Shown here piece by piece: positions 1 to 6,853 of a stretch of DNA of 61,679 nt. The stretch is from the NCBI GenBank assembly GCA_900100475.1, contig FMTU01000015.1:1-61679 (forward strand), written 5' to 3'. The translations under genes were made by a program, and so were the position numbers. This stretch comes from Sphingobium faniae (GTDB taxonomy: Bacteria > Pseudomonadota > Alphaproteobacteria > Sphingomonadales > Sphingomonadaceae). The notes under the pieces were generated by a model that saw nothing but the letters and a program-made list of their open reading frames with translations, had not been told where the DNA came from and searched no databases. Every line of letters begins with the position of its first letter. Positions within the stretch are counted from its first letter, which is position 1.

Positions 1-812
1 CTAGGCGGCGTGGACAAATTTGAGCCAGTATTTTGCTGACGCGATATGGACCATGGACAGGAAGCTGTCTGCGAGTTGGTCATAGCGGGTGGCAATGGCG
101 CGATTGATTTTGAGGCGTCCGAAGAAGCGCTCGATCTGGTTGCGCTGCCTGTAGAGTTCGCGGTCGTGGTGGATCTTCACGCGGCGGTTGGATCGTCCCG
201 GGATGACGGCCTGTATGTCGCGTTTTGCAAGGTCGACGCGGATAGCATCTGCATCATAGCCCTTATCGGCCAGAAGCGCCTTGGGTGCCTGTTCCGGCAA
301 GGCGATCAGGGTGTCATAAGCCTTGCAGTCAGCAGCTTCGCCGACAGTCAGGTGGAACGCGAGCGGTCGTCCTCGTCCATCAGCCAGACAGTGAAGTTTA
401 CTGGTGAACCCGCCCCGCGAGCGGCCAAGAGCTCGTCGACAAGCCCCCCTTTTCCGCCCGCTGCCGAGACATGGGCGCGAACCGTTGTGCTATCGATGCT
501 GTAGTGGCCGCTGTCGGCCATGATCTCGGCCAGCGTCACTGAGACGGCCTCCCAGACCCCGGCCTCACTCCAGCGCCGGAACCGCCGGTAGATCGTGTTC
601 CAGTTGCCGTATTTGGGCGGAACATCACGCCACGGAGTTCCGCAGCGAAGCCGCCAGAGTATGCCGTTGATGATCGCGCGGCTCTCTTCAGGACGGCGTC
701 CGCGCCCTCGGTTCGCTGGCTCAATAGGCAGCAAACCCTTCAAAACACGCCATTCCGCTTCAGTCAGATCGCCCCGGCTCAAGCCTGCCTCCAAAAGGCA
801 GCCTTGAATCAA
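1..812 (-). CDS. IS5-family transposase, two frames joined by a -1 frameshift
   Basis: DDE transposase that would move the surrounding element. The first frame (812 down to about 348) has the typical N-terminus (GDLTEAEWRVL) and the first DDE aspartate in the YSIDSTTVRAH region. The second frame, ending at 1, carries the LADKGYDAD aspartate motif and the C-terminal YRQRNQIERFFGRLK segment with the catalytic glutamate. The join is a -1 shift: an A4G6 run (minus strand, 453 to 444) is a good slippery site, and after it the -1 frame reads the family sequence LGRSRGGFTSKLH without interruption. The first frame starts with TTG (812, or TTG 782 nearer the conserved start). The stop codon TAG lies at 3-1, so it uses the duplicated TA of the target. 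The element therefore looks intact and potentially active. Confidence 0.85.
4..20. repeat. Left terminal inverted repeat of the IS5-type element
   Basis: The 17-bp sequence GGCGGCGTGGACAAATT is repeated in inverted orientation at 834-850 with no mismatch. With the flanking TA included, the symmetric match is 20 bp (1-20 against 834-853). Confidence 0.9.
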
Positions 813-833
813 TGGCCCGGCGCAACGTCAACC

Positions 834-850
834 AATTTGTCCACGCCGCC
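834..850. repeat. Right terminal inverted repeat of the IS5-type element
   Basis: This is the exact inverted copy of 4-20. It is followed by TA (851-852), the second copy of the presumed target duplication. Confidence 0.9.
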
Positions 851-884
851 TAGGGGCCTTTGGGGTGAGGAGGTTACGGGAAAG

Positions 885-1096
885 GGGACATGCGAAGCAT
901 GGACACTTCCCAGCGGGATACTGGCGTTAGCCAGTGTCCCTACTTCCTTCCCCCGGACGAATGTTCGGGAACCATCGCAGCCCGTGAGCGGAGCGAAGCG
1001 GGTTGCACTACTACTTCTATCGTTAGATAGGAGTAGTAGTAAGTCTCTTACCTGTTTCTCCTTACCTATATATCTATCCGCCTAGACGGATTTTTA
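885..1096. other. Non-coding stretch with six consecutive stem-loops
   Basis: No gene is seen between the IS element and the next coding region. The stretch folds into closely packed hairpins. They are 889-893/897-901 (GAA loop), 920-925/930-935 (GTTA loop, inside an outer pairing 901-904/936-939), and 952-958/963-969 (GAAT loop). They continue with 977-984/999-1006 (14-nt loop), 1007-1021/1026-1040 (15-bp stem with one wobble, GTTA loop) and 1076-1080/1087-1091, the last followed by TTTT. The fourth and fifth hairpins abut with no spacer. Function is unknown: it could be a structured RNA, a transfer or replication origin of the mobile element, or a nested inverted-repeat remnant. Confidence 0.6.
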
Positions 1097-1118
1097 AAAT
1101 TACGTTTGCGCCCGATTT

Positions 1119-1655
1119 CTACCCAAAAACGGACTGCCCATTTTGGGCCGCGACGGCGATCTCATAGCCGCATTTTTCCATCTCTTCGGCATAGGCGAGC
1201 GGGTCGAAATAGACGCACATTTTCTTGCCCTTGCCGATACCCTCGACCTTTATCTGGACGATATGGGAGGCATAGGTCCGCAAGCGTTTCAGAGCCGTCT
1301 CGATCTCCCTCGGTCCTAATCCAGCCGCCGATGCCAATTCCGCCCGCGACATGGCAAGGCATGCGCCATCGTTGCCCTTCCACTTCCCTTGAATATCACG
1401 CCATTGGCCAGCCAGACGGTATAGCAGAGCAGCCGCGCCCCAATGGTTGGCGACAAGGAACCGGCATCGTGCCAGATGCCCCGGTGCCCCCAACTGGGTC
1501 TTGGCTTTCTGCGCTGCCTTCTTGGCGTTCTCGACTGCCTTTATCTGGCTTGCCGGGGCCTTGGCGGTCTTGGCCTTGGTCTGGCCCTTCGTGAGGGCCT
1601 TTTTCATCTTGGCCTTGGCTTCCGCGCTGGCGACGAGGGATACGACATTGGACAC
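1119..1655 (-). CDS. Accessory protein of the integrated element, winged-helix-like C-terminal half
   Basis: A 178-residue protein whose function I do not recognise. The first ~55 residues are Lys/Ala-rich, low-complexity and probably helical or disordered. Residues ~60-165 look like a winged-helix DNA-binding fold: helices around NHWGAAALLYRLAGQW, then a helix-turn-helix-like AELASAAGLGPREIETALKRL and a basic beta-wing (GKGKKMCVYFDP). Proteins of this form are common next to integrases and plasmid replication genes, so a role in control or replication of the element is inferred only. The start is GTG at 1655, chosen because GGAAGGAG lies 8 nt upstream. It is downstream of, and co-directional with, the integrase gene. 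Confidence 0.7.
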   Translation of the reverse strand: MSNVVSLVASAEAKAKMKKALTKGQTKAKTAKAPASQIKAVENAKKAAQKAKTQLGAPGHLARCRFLVANHWGAAALLYRLAGQWRDIQGKWKGNDGACLAMSRAELASAAGLGPREIETALKRLRTYASHIVQIKVEGIGKGKKMCVYFDPLAYAEEMEKCGYEIAVAAQNGQSVFG

Positions 1656-1744
1656 GGTTCTGGCTCCTTCCGGTATTGCGTAGAGGGATCGCCGGGGGTA
1701 GTGCCGCTGTTGATAGTCAGCGTCGGGTTTCCGGCGTCCAGAAG

Positions 1745-1768
1745 GCCCTCGCCCTGCAAGGCGGGGGC
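1745..1768. other. Stem-loop directly after the integrase stop
   Basis: A 9-bp stem with one wobble pair (1745-1753 against 1760-1768, loop CTGCAA) begins 4 nt beyond the integrase stop codon. A T-rich run follows on the plus strand (TTTCTTAATT) but not on the minus strand on which integrase is read. It is therefore not a convincing terminator for integrase and may instead block transcription entering from the left, or protect the mRNA 3' end. Confidence 0.4.
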
Positions 1769-1772
1769 TTTC

Positions 1773-3389
1773 TTAATTGGAGGGTGGTTGGGGTAGCTTC
1801 ACGCCCACGGCCTTCACCTTCGCTATGCCCTCGACAAGCTGGAACAGAGCGTGGCCGTTACCATAGTCGTCGGCAACGTCCTCGCCGCTATGGCCCATAA
1901 TCTGGCGCGCAACGCCTTCGGGCAGGCCGCAATGACGGGCCATGTCCTTGAAGGTGTGGCGGAAGCTATGGAAAACCTTGCGCTTGTCGGTGATGCCGAT
2001 GGTGCCGCGCATGTAGCCGCTCCACCATTCGCCCCACTTGTTCCCCCGCCGTCCATAGGCTCCCGGCTTCAACAGGTGGAACAGGCGGGCATGGCCAGCG
2101 TCCTGCTGGGCCTTCACGAAGGCGATGAACCCAAGTTCCTCCAGCACGGGATGCACTGGAACAAGGCGTTCGCTGCCTGCAGTTTTGACGGTTGTGCCGT
2201 CTTCGCCGTCATCTTCAACAATCGTGATGAACCAGCCCTGCCGGTTCTGGCCGTTGACATCGGCATAGGTGTGCTGGGTCACGTCATGGGGGCGAAGCTG
2301 GGCCATTTCCTCCAGACGTGCCCCGGTGAACAGTGCCAGCAGCGGAAGCCAATAGGAGGCTTCCCCACGCCCGCTAAGGGGCCGCTGACCCTCTCCATGA
2401 ACGGGACCGGCGAAGATCGCGTTCAGATCATCGGTATCGAAGGGCTGGCGGCGGTCCTTGCTCTTCTTCGGCACCTTGATGGTGATGCCCTTGGCAGGGT
2501 TGGCGGCAAGGTGTCCGTTCTCGGCGGCCCAGCCCAGCACGGTGTTGAGGCGGCTTAGCCGGGTCTTGATGTTGGCAGGGCTTTGGCCATCCGCGATCAT
2601 TACGGCCTTGTAGGCCAGCACATCCGCCCGCGTGATCGTCCCCACCGCCTTCGAGCCGATATGGATAAGGAACTTGCGAACTTCGCTCCGGCAACTGTCC
2701 ACCGCCTTTTGCGAAGGCTTCCGCTCAGCTGCCCAGCCGTTCACAATATCAGTATCGAGCGCGGCCACGCTGGCAGGGGCTGAGATCTGCGCAGCGGGAT
2801 CAAATGCGGCATCGTGGAAGGCCGTGCTGTTTTCGTTTGTCAGCCGTCCGATGTGACGGCGGGTGACTTCCACCAAGCCCCGCCGCACGATTTCGGCGAA
2901 CTGCGCGATCAGCGCGGCGTCGCTCAGGTCTGCCTCGTGGGCATGGGCAATACGGTCGGTCACGTTTGCCACGAACTCATCCTGCCGGGGGTCGCTGGGA
3001 TCGGTCAGAATGCCAAGCTGGACTTGAGCATCCAGCACCATATCGGCCAACTGCCGTTTATCGGCGGGAGGGGACAAGGCCAGCCGTTCGGATGCCTTAC
3101 GATCCATCTCTTCCACCGTCTCTCGCACATAGCTGGTGAGGGCATCCAACGACACGCAGTTGCGCCCCGTGCCGGGCTTAATGCCCTTTTCCGCCTCACG
3201 AAACATTGCTTCGGTGCGGGCATCTTCCATTGTGCGGCGGCGGCGCGCTTCCTTAAGGCTGTCCGTGCGCAGCGAACGGCGAACAAACTTTTTGCCGACA
3301 GTATCGACAAGGTGGAGCGGCACGCGCCGCTGATAGTGGTAGGTGTCGCCGCGCTTCAGCAGCCGTTGCATGTCAGCCATCTTTTCCAT
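1773..3389 (-). CDS. Tyrosine recombinase / site-specific integrase
   Basis: Phage-type integrase that cuts and rejoins DNA at attachment sites through a covalent phosphotyrosine. With the start at 3389 the protein has 538 residues. The N-terminal ~70 residues (GDTYHYQRRVP, VGKKFVRRSLRT) resemble the arm-binding region of integrases acting on tRNA targets, and a core-binding SAM-like domain follows (~205-300). The catalytic set is complete: Arg358 in TGARLEEMAQL, a beta-hairpin Lys near 402, His474/Arg477 in HSFRHTF, His500 in MGHSGED and Tyr509 in DDYGNGH. The gene starts ~95 bp from the 3' end of tRNA-Glu and runs away from it, the standard arrangement for an element integrated in a tRNA gene. 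Other starts are ATG 3380 and a longer frame from 3470. AGAGG lies just upstream of 3389. Confidence 0.9.
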   Translation of the reverse strand: MEKMADMQRLLKRGDTYHYQRRVPLHLVDTVGKKFVRRSLRTDSLKEARRRRTMEDARTEAMFREAEKGIKPGTGRNCVSLDALTSYVRETVEEMDRKASERLALSPPADKRQLADMVLDAQVQLGILTDPSDPRQDEFVANVTDRIAHAHEADLSDAALIAQFAEIVRRGLVEVTRRHIGRLTNENSTAFHDAAFDPAAQISAPASVAALDTDIVNGWAAERKPSQKAVDSCRSEVRKFLIHIGSKAVGTITRADVLAYKAVMIADGQSPANIKTRLSRLNTVLGWAAENGHLAANPAKGITIKVPKKSKDRRQPFDTDDLNAIFAGPVHGEGQRPLSGRGEASYWLPLLALFTGARLEEMAQLRPHDVTQHTYADVNGQNRQGWFITIVEDDGEDGTTVKTAGSERLVPVHPVLEELGFIAFVKAQQDAGHARLFHLLKPGAYGRRGNKWGEWWSGYMRGTIGITDKRKVFHSFRHTFKDMARHCGLPEGVARQIMGHSGEDVADDYGNGHALFQLVEGIAKVKAVGVKLPQPPSN

Positions 3390-3481
3390 GCCTCTTTGTA
3401 TCACAGAATTGTGACCAGTGGGCACGTCTAAATGTCTGAAAACCGCCATTTCTGCCCAATTCCGGGACATTCGGCGGATTA

Positions 3482-3556
3482 TGGTGACCCCTACGGGAAT
3501 CGAACCCGTGTTTCAGCCGTGAGAGGGCCGCGTCCTGACCGCTAGACGAAGGGGCC
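3482..3556 (-). tRNA. tRNA-Glu (CTC)
   Basis: The minus strand folds as a 75-nt tRNA with encoded CCA (3484-3482). The acceptor stem GGCCCCT/AGGGGTC has one G-U pair, the anticodon loop contains CTC, and the T-loop is GGTTCGATTCC. It matches the general form of bacterial tRNA-Glu, including CTTCGTCTAG in the D-arm region. The integrase gene begins immediately downstream of its 3' end, so this tRNA is probably the attachment site (attL or attR) of the element that continues past the left edge. Confidence 0.95.
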
Positions 3557-3651
3557 ACGATCGCATGGTGGCGATCAGCAGAGGGTGGCCATTAGGGAGG
3601 TGCCTGTTCTGCGTCAAGCGAAACCGCTGGGATCGGCCTTGGTCTGCACAT

Positions 3652-3684
3652 AAAAAACCACCCCATGCAATCCGCATGGGGTGG
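3652..3684 (-). terminator. Intrinsic terminator of the small RNA
   Basis: A perfect 11-bp stem CCACCCCATGC/GCATGGGGTGG (3658-3668, 3674-3684) with a 5-nt loop is followed on the minus strand by six U residues (3657-3652). Confidence 0.85.
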
Positions 3685-3761
3685 CCAGGTTCAGGGAGGA
3701 GACGCCTCCAAAGGGGGAGGCGCCCATACGACGCACCCGAAAGGGGGGCGGGTGGCCGTAT
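3652..3761 (-). ncRNA. Candidate small RNA with C-rich hairpin loops
   Basis: A ~110-nt transcript is predicted between sapC and tRNA-Glu. It has its own promoter (see 3768-3796) and a strong intrinsic terminator (3652-3684). Hairpin 1 is an outer CATACG/CGTATG stem enclosing CACCCG/CGGGTG with the loop CCCCCCTTT. Hairpin 2 is GCGCCTCC/GGAGGCGT with the loop CCCTTT. A single-stranded CTCCTCCCT lies before the terminator hairpin. C-rich loops and CUCC stretches can pair with Shine-Dalgarno sequences, and several alphaproteobacterial sRNA families (suhB/alpha-r14-like, cuckoo RNAs) share this design. Assignment to any of these families is inference. A 60-residue reading frame through the same bases has no family resemblance. 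Confidence 0.6.
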
Positions 3762-3767
3762 GTTTGG

Positions 3768-3796
3768 AAGATAGGGGACGTTGGCTTTGCTTTCAA
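3768..3796 (-). promoter_or_regulatory. Predicted promoter of the small RNA
   Basis: On the minus strand a -35 box TTGAAA (3796-3791) and a -10 box TATCTT (3773-3768) are separated by exactly 17 nt. This places transcription start near 3761. No coding gene follows before the terminator at 3652. Confidence 0.55.
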
Positions 3797-3851
3797 GAGG
3801 AATGCAACGTCCGTCCGATCAATTATTTATCGCAATCCCCGCAGACGCTTT

Positions 3852-4637
3852 TCATGCATTCGCAGGCTGCGGCGCGGCGGCATTGGCGATGGGCCCCTTG
3901 CCCTGCTGAACCTGCGTTTCGAAAATTTCGCGCATCAATTGCAACGAGAAAAGATGGGCGTGGATCAGGGGGAGCATCCCGCTCTGGTTGATCTTGCGGA
4001 GTTGGTCGCCACGCAGATCGCGCAGCTTTTCCTCATTCACCATGCGGAAGCCGCGATAGACGAAAGGCTGCTCGCTGCCAGGAACCTGAATGGCGACTTC
4101 GCCGTCCATGAGGAGGTCGAGTTCCTGCAAGTCGCGGACGAATTGGCCGGTGCGGGCGGCGGCCTGCTCGAAATCCTCGCAGAATTTCAGGACGCCCTGC
4201 GTCAGTTCGGAAGGTTTGCCGTCCTCGAACAGCGGCTGGCCATCCTCGAACGCGCCGATCGCCTCGCTGGTGGGGTCGAAGCAGAGCGAAAGCTCGTCAT
4301 TGTCCGGGCGCAATTTGGCGAGCATCCAGGGATAGCGGCGAACATAAGCGGGAACATAGGCAGGGCCGCGCAGCTTGCCTTCATCGTCGAGGAAGATATT
4401 GACGCCTTCGTTAAGGCCCATCAGCGCGAGGGGAACCGAATCCTCGCCCGCCGAAAAGATGATCGGCAAAAAGCGCTGAGCGGGGACAAATTCATCGACG
4501 GTCAGCGGCACCGCATGTTGATCCTTGAGGAACGGCGCGGCGTCGAGCGCGCGATTGCGGTAATCGGCATGGTCCGCGCTGCTGAGCGGAAGCAGGTCAT
4601 TATAGAAAATGGGAAGGCCGGTCGGTGCGCTTGCCAT
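3852..4637 (-). CDS. SapC family protein
   Basis: A 261-residue protein of the SapC family, recognised from the order of its conserved segments: LPIFYNDLLPL at the start, then HAVPLTVDEF, FLPIIFSAG, LALMGLNEG, YVPAYVRRYPW and a helical C-terminus ending in an Ala/Pro tail. Family members are common in sphingomonads and Caulobacter, often near TonB-dependent receptors; the biochemical role is not established. The start at 4637 (MASAPTG) is chosen because the family sequence begins here, although the frame is open further upstream. There are no membrane segments or signal peptide. It stands alone: the gene upstream, an FAD oxidase, is 125 bp away in the same direction. Confidence 0.8.
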   Translation of the reverse strand: MASAPTGLPIFYNDLLPLSSADHADYRNRALDAAPFLKDQHAVPLTVDEFVPAQRFLPIIFSAGEDSVPLALMGLNEGVNIFLDDEGKLRGPAYVPAYVRRYPWMLAKLRPDNDELSLCFDPTSEAIGAFEDGQPLFEDGKPSELTQGVLKFCEDFEQAAARTGQFVRDLQELDLLMDGEVAIQVPGSEQPFVYRGFRMVNEEKLRDLRGDQLRKINQSGMLPLIHAHLFSLQLMREIFETQVQQGKGPIANAAAPQPANA

Positions 4638-4761
4638 GATATGCTTTCCATTCCATTCGTTCAAAGGCGGCCGCTGGAAAGGCGCCGCCGGGCTGCAAGA
4701 TTGGCTGAGCGCAGTAGAGCCCTTGGCTGCGCGAGGCAATTGCTTTGTCGATGCACGGCCC

Positions 4762-6201
4762 TTAGCCTTCGCCGGGGCGCGGGATGAGCTTGTCCGGGTT
4801 CATGATGCCCTTGGGATCGAAGGCCGTCTTGATGGCCCGCATCGCCGCGATCCGGGCAGGGGAGGCGAGGCGGCCGAGTTCGGCGCGCTTCATCTGGCCA
4901 ATGCCATGTTCGGCGGAGATGGAGCCGCCAGCCGCCACCACGGCGTCATGGACGAAGGCGCTGATGGCCTGCCCCTCTTTGGCGATCCATGCCAGGCCGT
5001 CCGCGGTTCCGCTGGGTGCGCGGACGTGGAAATGCACATTGCCGTCGCCCAGATGGCCGAAGGAGGAAGCGGTCGTGCCGGGGAAGGCGCGTTCGGCGGC
5101 GCTGGCCGTTTCCACCATGAAGGCAGGCATTCGGGCGACGGGCACGCTGATGTCATATTGCAGAGCGGGGCCTTGGGCGCGTTCCGCTGCGGAAACGGCT
5201 TCGCGGATGCGCCAGAAAGCGTCCGCTTGCGCGTCATTGGCGGCGATGGTCGCGTCCACGGCGATGCCGCGCTCGAATGCCTGGGCCAATGCGCCTTCCA
5301 GCCGTTCCATGGGGCCGGGCTCGCTCATATCGGCATGATCGACCTCGATCAGCACGTGCCAGGGGGTGCGGGTGGCGATGGGGCAGCGGGCGGCGGGAAT
5401 ATGGGAGAGGACATGGCCGAGGCCATCGTCGGCAATGATCTCGAACCCTTCCACGCTGTCGCCGAGGCGCGCTTCGGCAAGGCGCAGCAGTGCGAGCGCG
5501 TCCGCTGGCGACCGGACGCCGACCCAGCCTACCGCGCGCGCGGCGATAGCGGGAACCAGGCGCAGCGCGGCGGCGGTCACGATCCCCAGCGTGCCTTCCG
5601 CGCCGATCAGCAATTGCTTGATGTCATAGCCGCGATTGTCCTTTTTCAGGGCATCGAGGCCTTCGAAAATGCTGCCGTCGGGCAACACCGCTTCCATGCC
5701 TTCCACCAGCGCGCGCATCGTGCCGTGACGCAGCACCTGCGTGCCGCCCGCATTGGTGGAGATGAGGCCGCCGATGGTCGCGGAGCCTTTGGCGCCCAGG
5801 CTGAGGGGGAAGCGGCGGCCGACCGCTTCGGCCGCTTCGTGGAGGTCCGAAAGAATGACGCCCGCCTCGCATATCGCCAGATTGTCGTCGGGCGACAGGC
5901 TCCGGATGCGGTTCATGCGGCGGAGAGAAAGGATGAGCGCGCTGCCGTCGGCGGGAGGCGTCGCCCCGCCCACCATCGACGTGTTCCCGCCTTGCGGAAC
6001 GAGCGGGACGCGCAGGTCCGACGCCAGAGCGACGGTCGCGGCGACTTCCTGCGTGGAGGCGGGCGCAAGGATCGCTGCCGCCGCGCCATGAAAGCGGCCA
6101 CGCCAGTCGTTCAGCCATGGGGCGATGTCGTCCTGGTCCGTGATGACGCCCTTGGGGCCGAGAAGGGCGGAGAAACGGCCGATGGTGCTTTGTCCCGTCA
6201 T
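4762..6201 (-). CDS. FAD-binding oxidoreductase, GlcD / D-2-hydroxyacid dehydrogenase type
   Basis: A 479-residue flavoprotein that would oxidise a 2-hydroxyacid such as D-lactate, glycolate or D-2-hydroxyglutarate and pass electrons to an acceptor. The N-terminal half is a PCMH-type FAD domain (LVPQGGNTSMVGG, SLGAKGSATIGGLISTNAGG, GAEGTLGIVT). The C-terminal half has the substrate and metal-site signatures HLGDGNVHFHV and SAEHGIGQMKR. Length and domain order fit the FAD-linked oxidase C-terminal family. The exact substrate cannot be told from the sequence. The start at 6201 gives a normal N-terminus. No iron-sulfur partner (glcE/glcF) lies nearby, so it is probably a stand-alone enzyme. Confidence 0.85.
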   Translation of the reverse strand: MTGQSTIGRFSALLGPKGVITDQDDIAPWLNDWRGRFHGAAAAILAPASTQEVAATVALASDLRVPLVPQGGNTSMVGGATPPADGSALILSLRRMNRIRSLSPDDNLAICEAGVILSDLHEAAEAVGRRFPLSLGAKGSATIGGLISTNAGGTQVLRHGTMRALVEGMEAVLPDGSIFEGLDALKKDNRGYDIKQLLIGAEGTLGIVTAAALRLVPAIAARAVGWVGVRSPADALALLRLAEARLGDSVEGFEIIADDGLGHVLSHIPAARCPIATRTPWHVLIEVDHADMSEPGPMERLEGALAQAFERGIAVDATIAANDAQADAFWRIREAVSAAERAQGPALQYDISVPVARMPAFMVETASAAERAFPGTTASSFGHLGDGNVHFHVRAPSGTADGLAWIAKEGQAISAFVHDAVVAAGGSISAEHGIGQMKRAELGRLASPARIAAMRAIKTAFDPKGIMNPDKLIPRPGEG

Positions 6202-6280
6202 GGAACTGTCCTATGCACCGGAGTTCATGGATTGTTCAACCAGCGACCGATAACATGGCTTTCCCAAAAAGGGGTTCGGC

Positions 6281-6715
6281 TTGTTTCATTCTATCCTGCT
6301 GCTGTTGGTCGCGCCGGCCGACGCACCGACCCAATGGGCGCAACTGACCATTGAGCGCCGCGCCATCATTCGCGTGCCGATGATGCGCAAGGGACGGGAA
6401 CCCATGCGAATTGCGCCCGATGCCAAAGATGCCTGGCAGGAAAAGAAGGGGCCTCGCTGCATCGCGCTTCGTTCGATTCGCTCGGCGAGCATCGTGGTGG
6501 CCAATGGAGTCGACCTGATATTGGCGGACGGTCATCGCTATCGCGCGCGGTTGGAGCGGAGGTGTGACGCCACGGGCTTTTATTCCGGTTTCTATGTCGA
6601 GCCGGACGAGGATGGATCGCTTTGTTCGGGACGGGATGAATTGCAGGCGCGCAGCGGCCTCAGTTGCGGGATCGACAGCTTCAGACGGCTGGTCGCGCAA
6701 AAGGCGGACGATTGA
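6281..6715 (+). CDS. Conserved-looking hypothetical protein
   Basis: A 144-residue protein not recognised as a known family. The N-terminus (MFHSILLLLVAPADA) is a short hydrophobic stretch that could be a signal peptide. The rest is soluble, with Arg-rich strands (IRVPMMRK, GHRYRARLERRC) and four Cys in the second half (RCDATGFY, SLCSGRD, LSCGID and the earlier PRCIAL), compatible with disulfides in the periplasm. Codon use is like that of its neighbours. It is divergent from the FAD oxidase gene (80 bp apart) and 138 bp before the helicase gene. Confidence 0.65.
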   Translation: MFHSILLLLVAPADAPTQWAQLTIERRAIIRVPMMRKGREPMRIAPDAKDAWQEKKGPRCIALRSIRSASIVVANGVDLILADGHRYRARLERRCDATGFYSGFYVEPDEDGSLCSGRDELQARSGLSCGIDSFRRLVAQKADD

Positions 6716-6853
6716 TCGAAGCGCGTCGGCCGGGCGAGGGAAACGGCCCGACTATGCGCGATTTTCTTGACAAGACGCCGATATTTACGCAAGGCGCGCG
6801 CGATTGCGCCGCATCTTCGCAGCGCTTCATTTTCCTGCATCGGACCTCATTGA

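Larger units (their letters stand above)
4..850 (-). mobile_element. IS5-family insertion sequence (IS427-like group)
   Basis: A complete small insertion sequence of about 847 bp is bounded by perfect 17-bp inverted repeats (4-20 and 834-850, GGCGGCGTGGACAAATT and its complement). Each end is flanked by TA (2-3 and 851-852) inside a CTAG context, which is the target duplication expected of the IS427 group. It carries one transposase in two overlapping frames on the minus strand. The left flank has only three bases before the window edge, so the target duplication on that side is seen but the wider context is not. Family assignment rests on the protein sequence, the size, the end sequence and the TA duplication. 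Confidence 0.9.

Noticed and set aside
1745..1772. Intrinsic terminator of the integrase gene
   Set aside because: The stem is good but the T run is on the plus-strand side, the wrong side for a minus-strand gene.
3614..3796. 60-codon frame on the minus strand before tRNA-Glu
   Set aside because: The same bases form a promoter, two hairpins and a terminator; the reading is Pro/Gly-rich without a ribosome-binding site. A small RNA explains the segment better.
4609..6354. Open frame of ~580 codons on the plus strand opposite the FAD oxidase
   Set aside because: Gly/Ala/Arg/His-biased antisense reading with no motif; the minus-strand FAD oxidase is certain.
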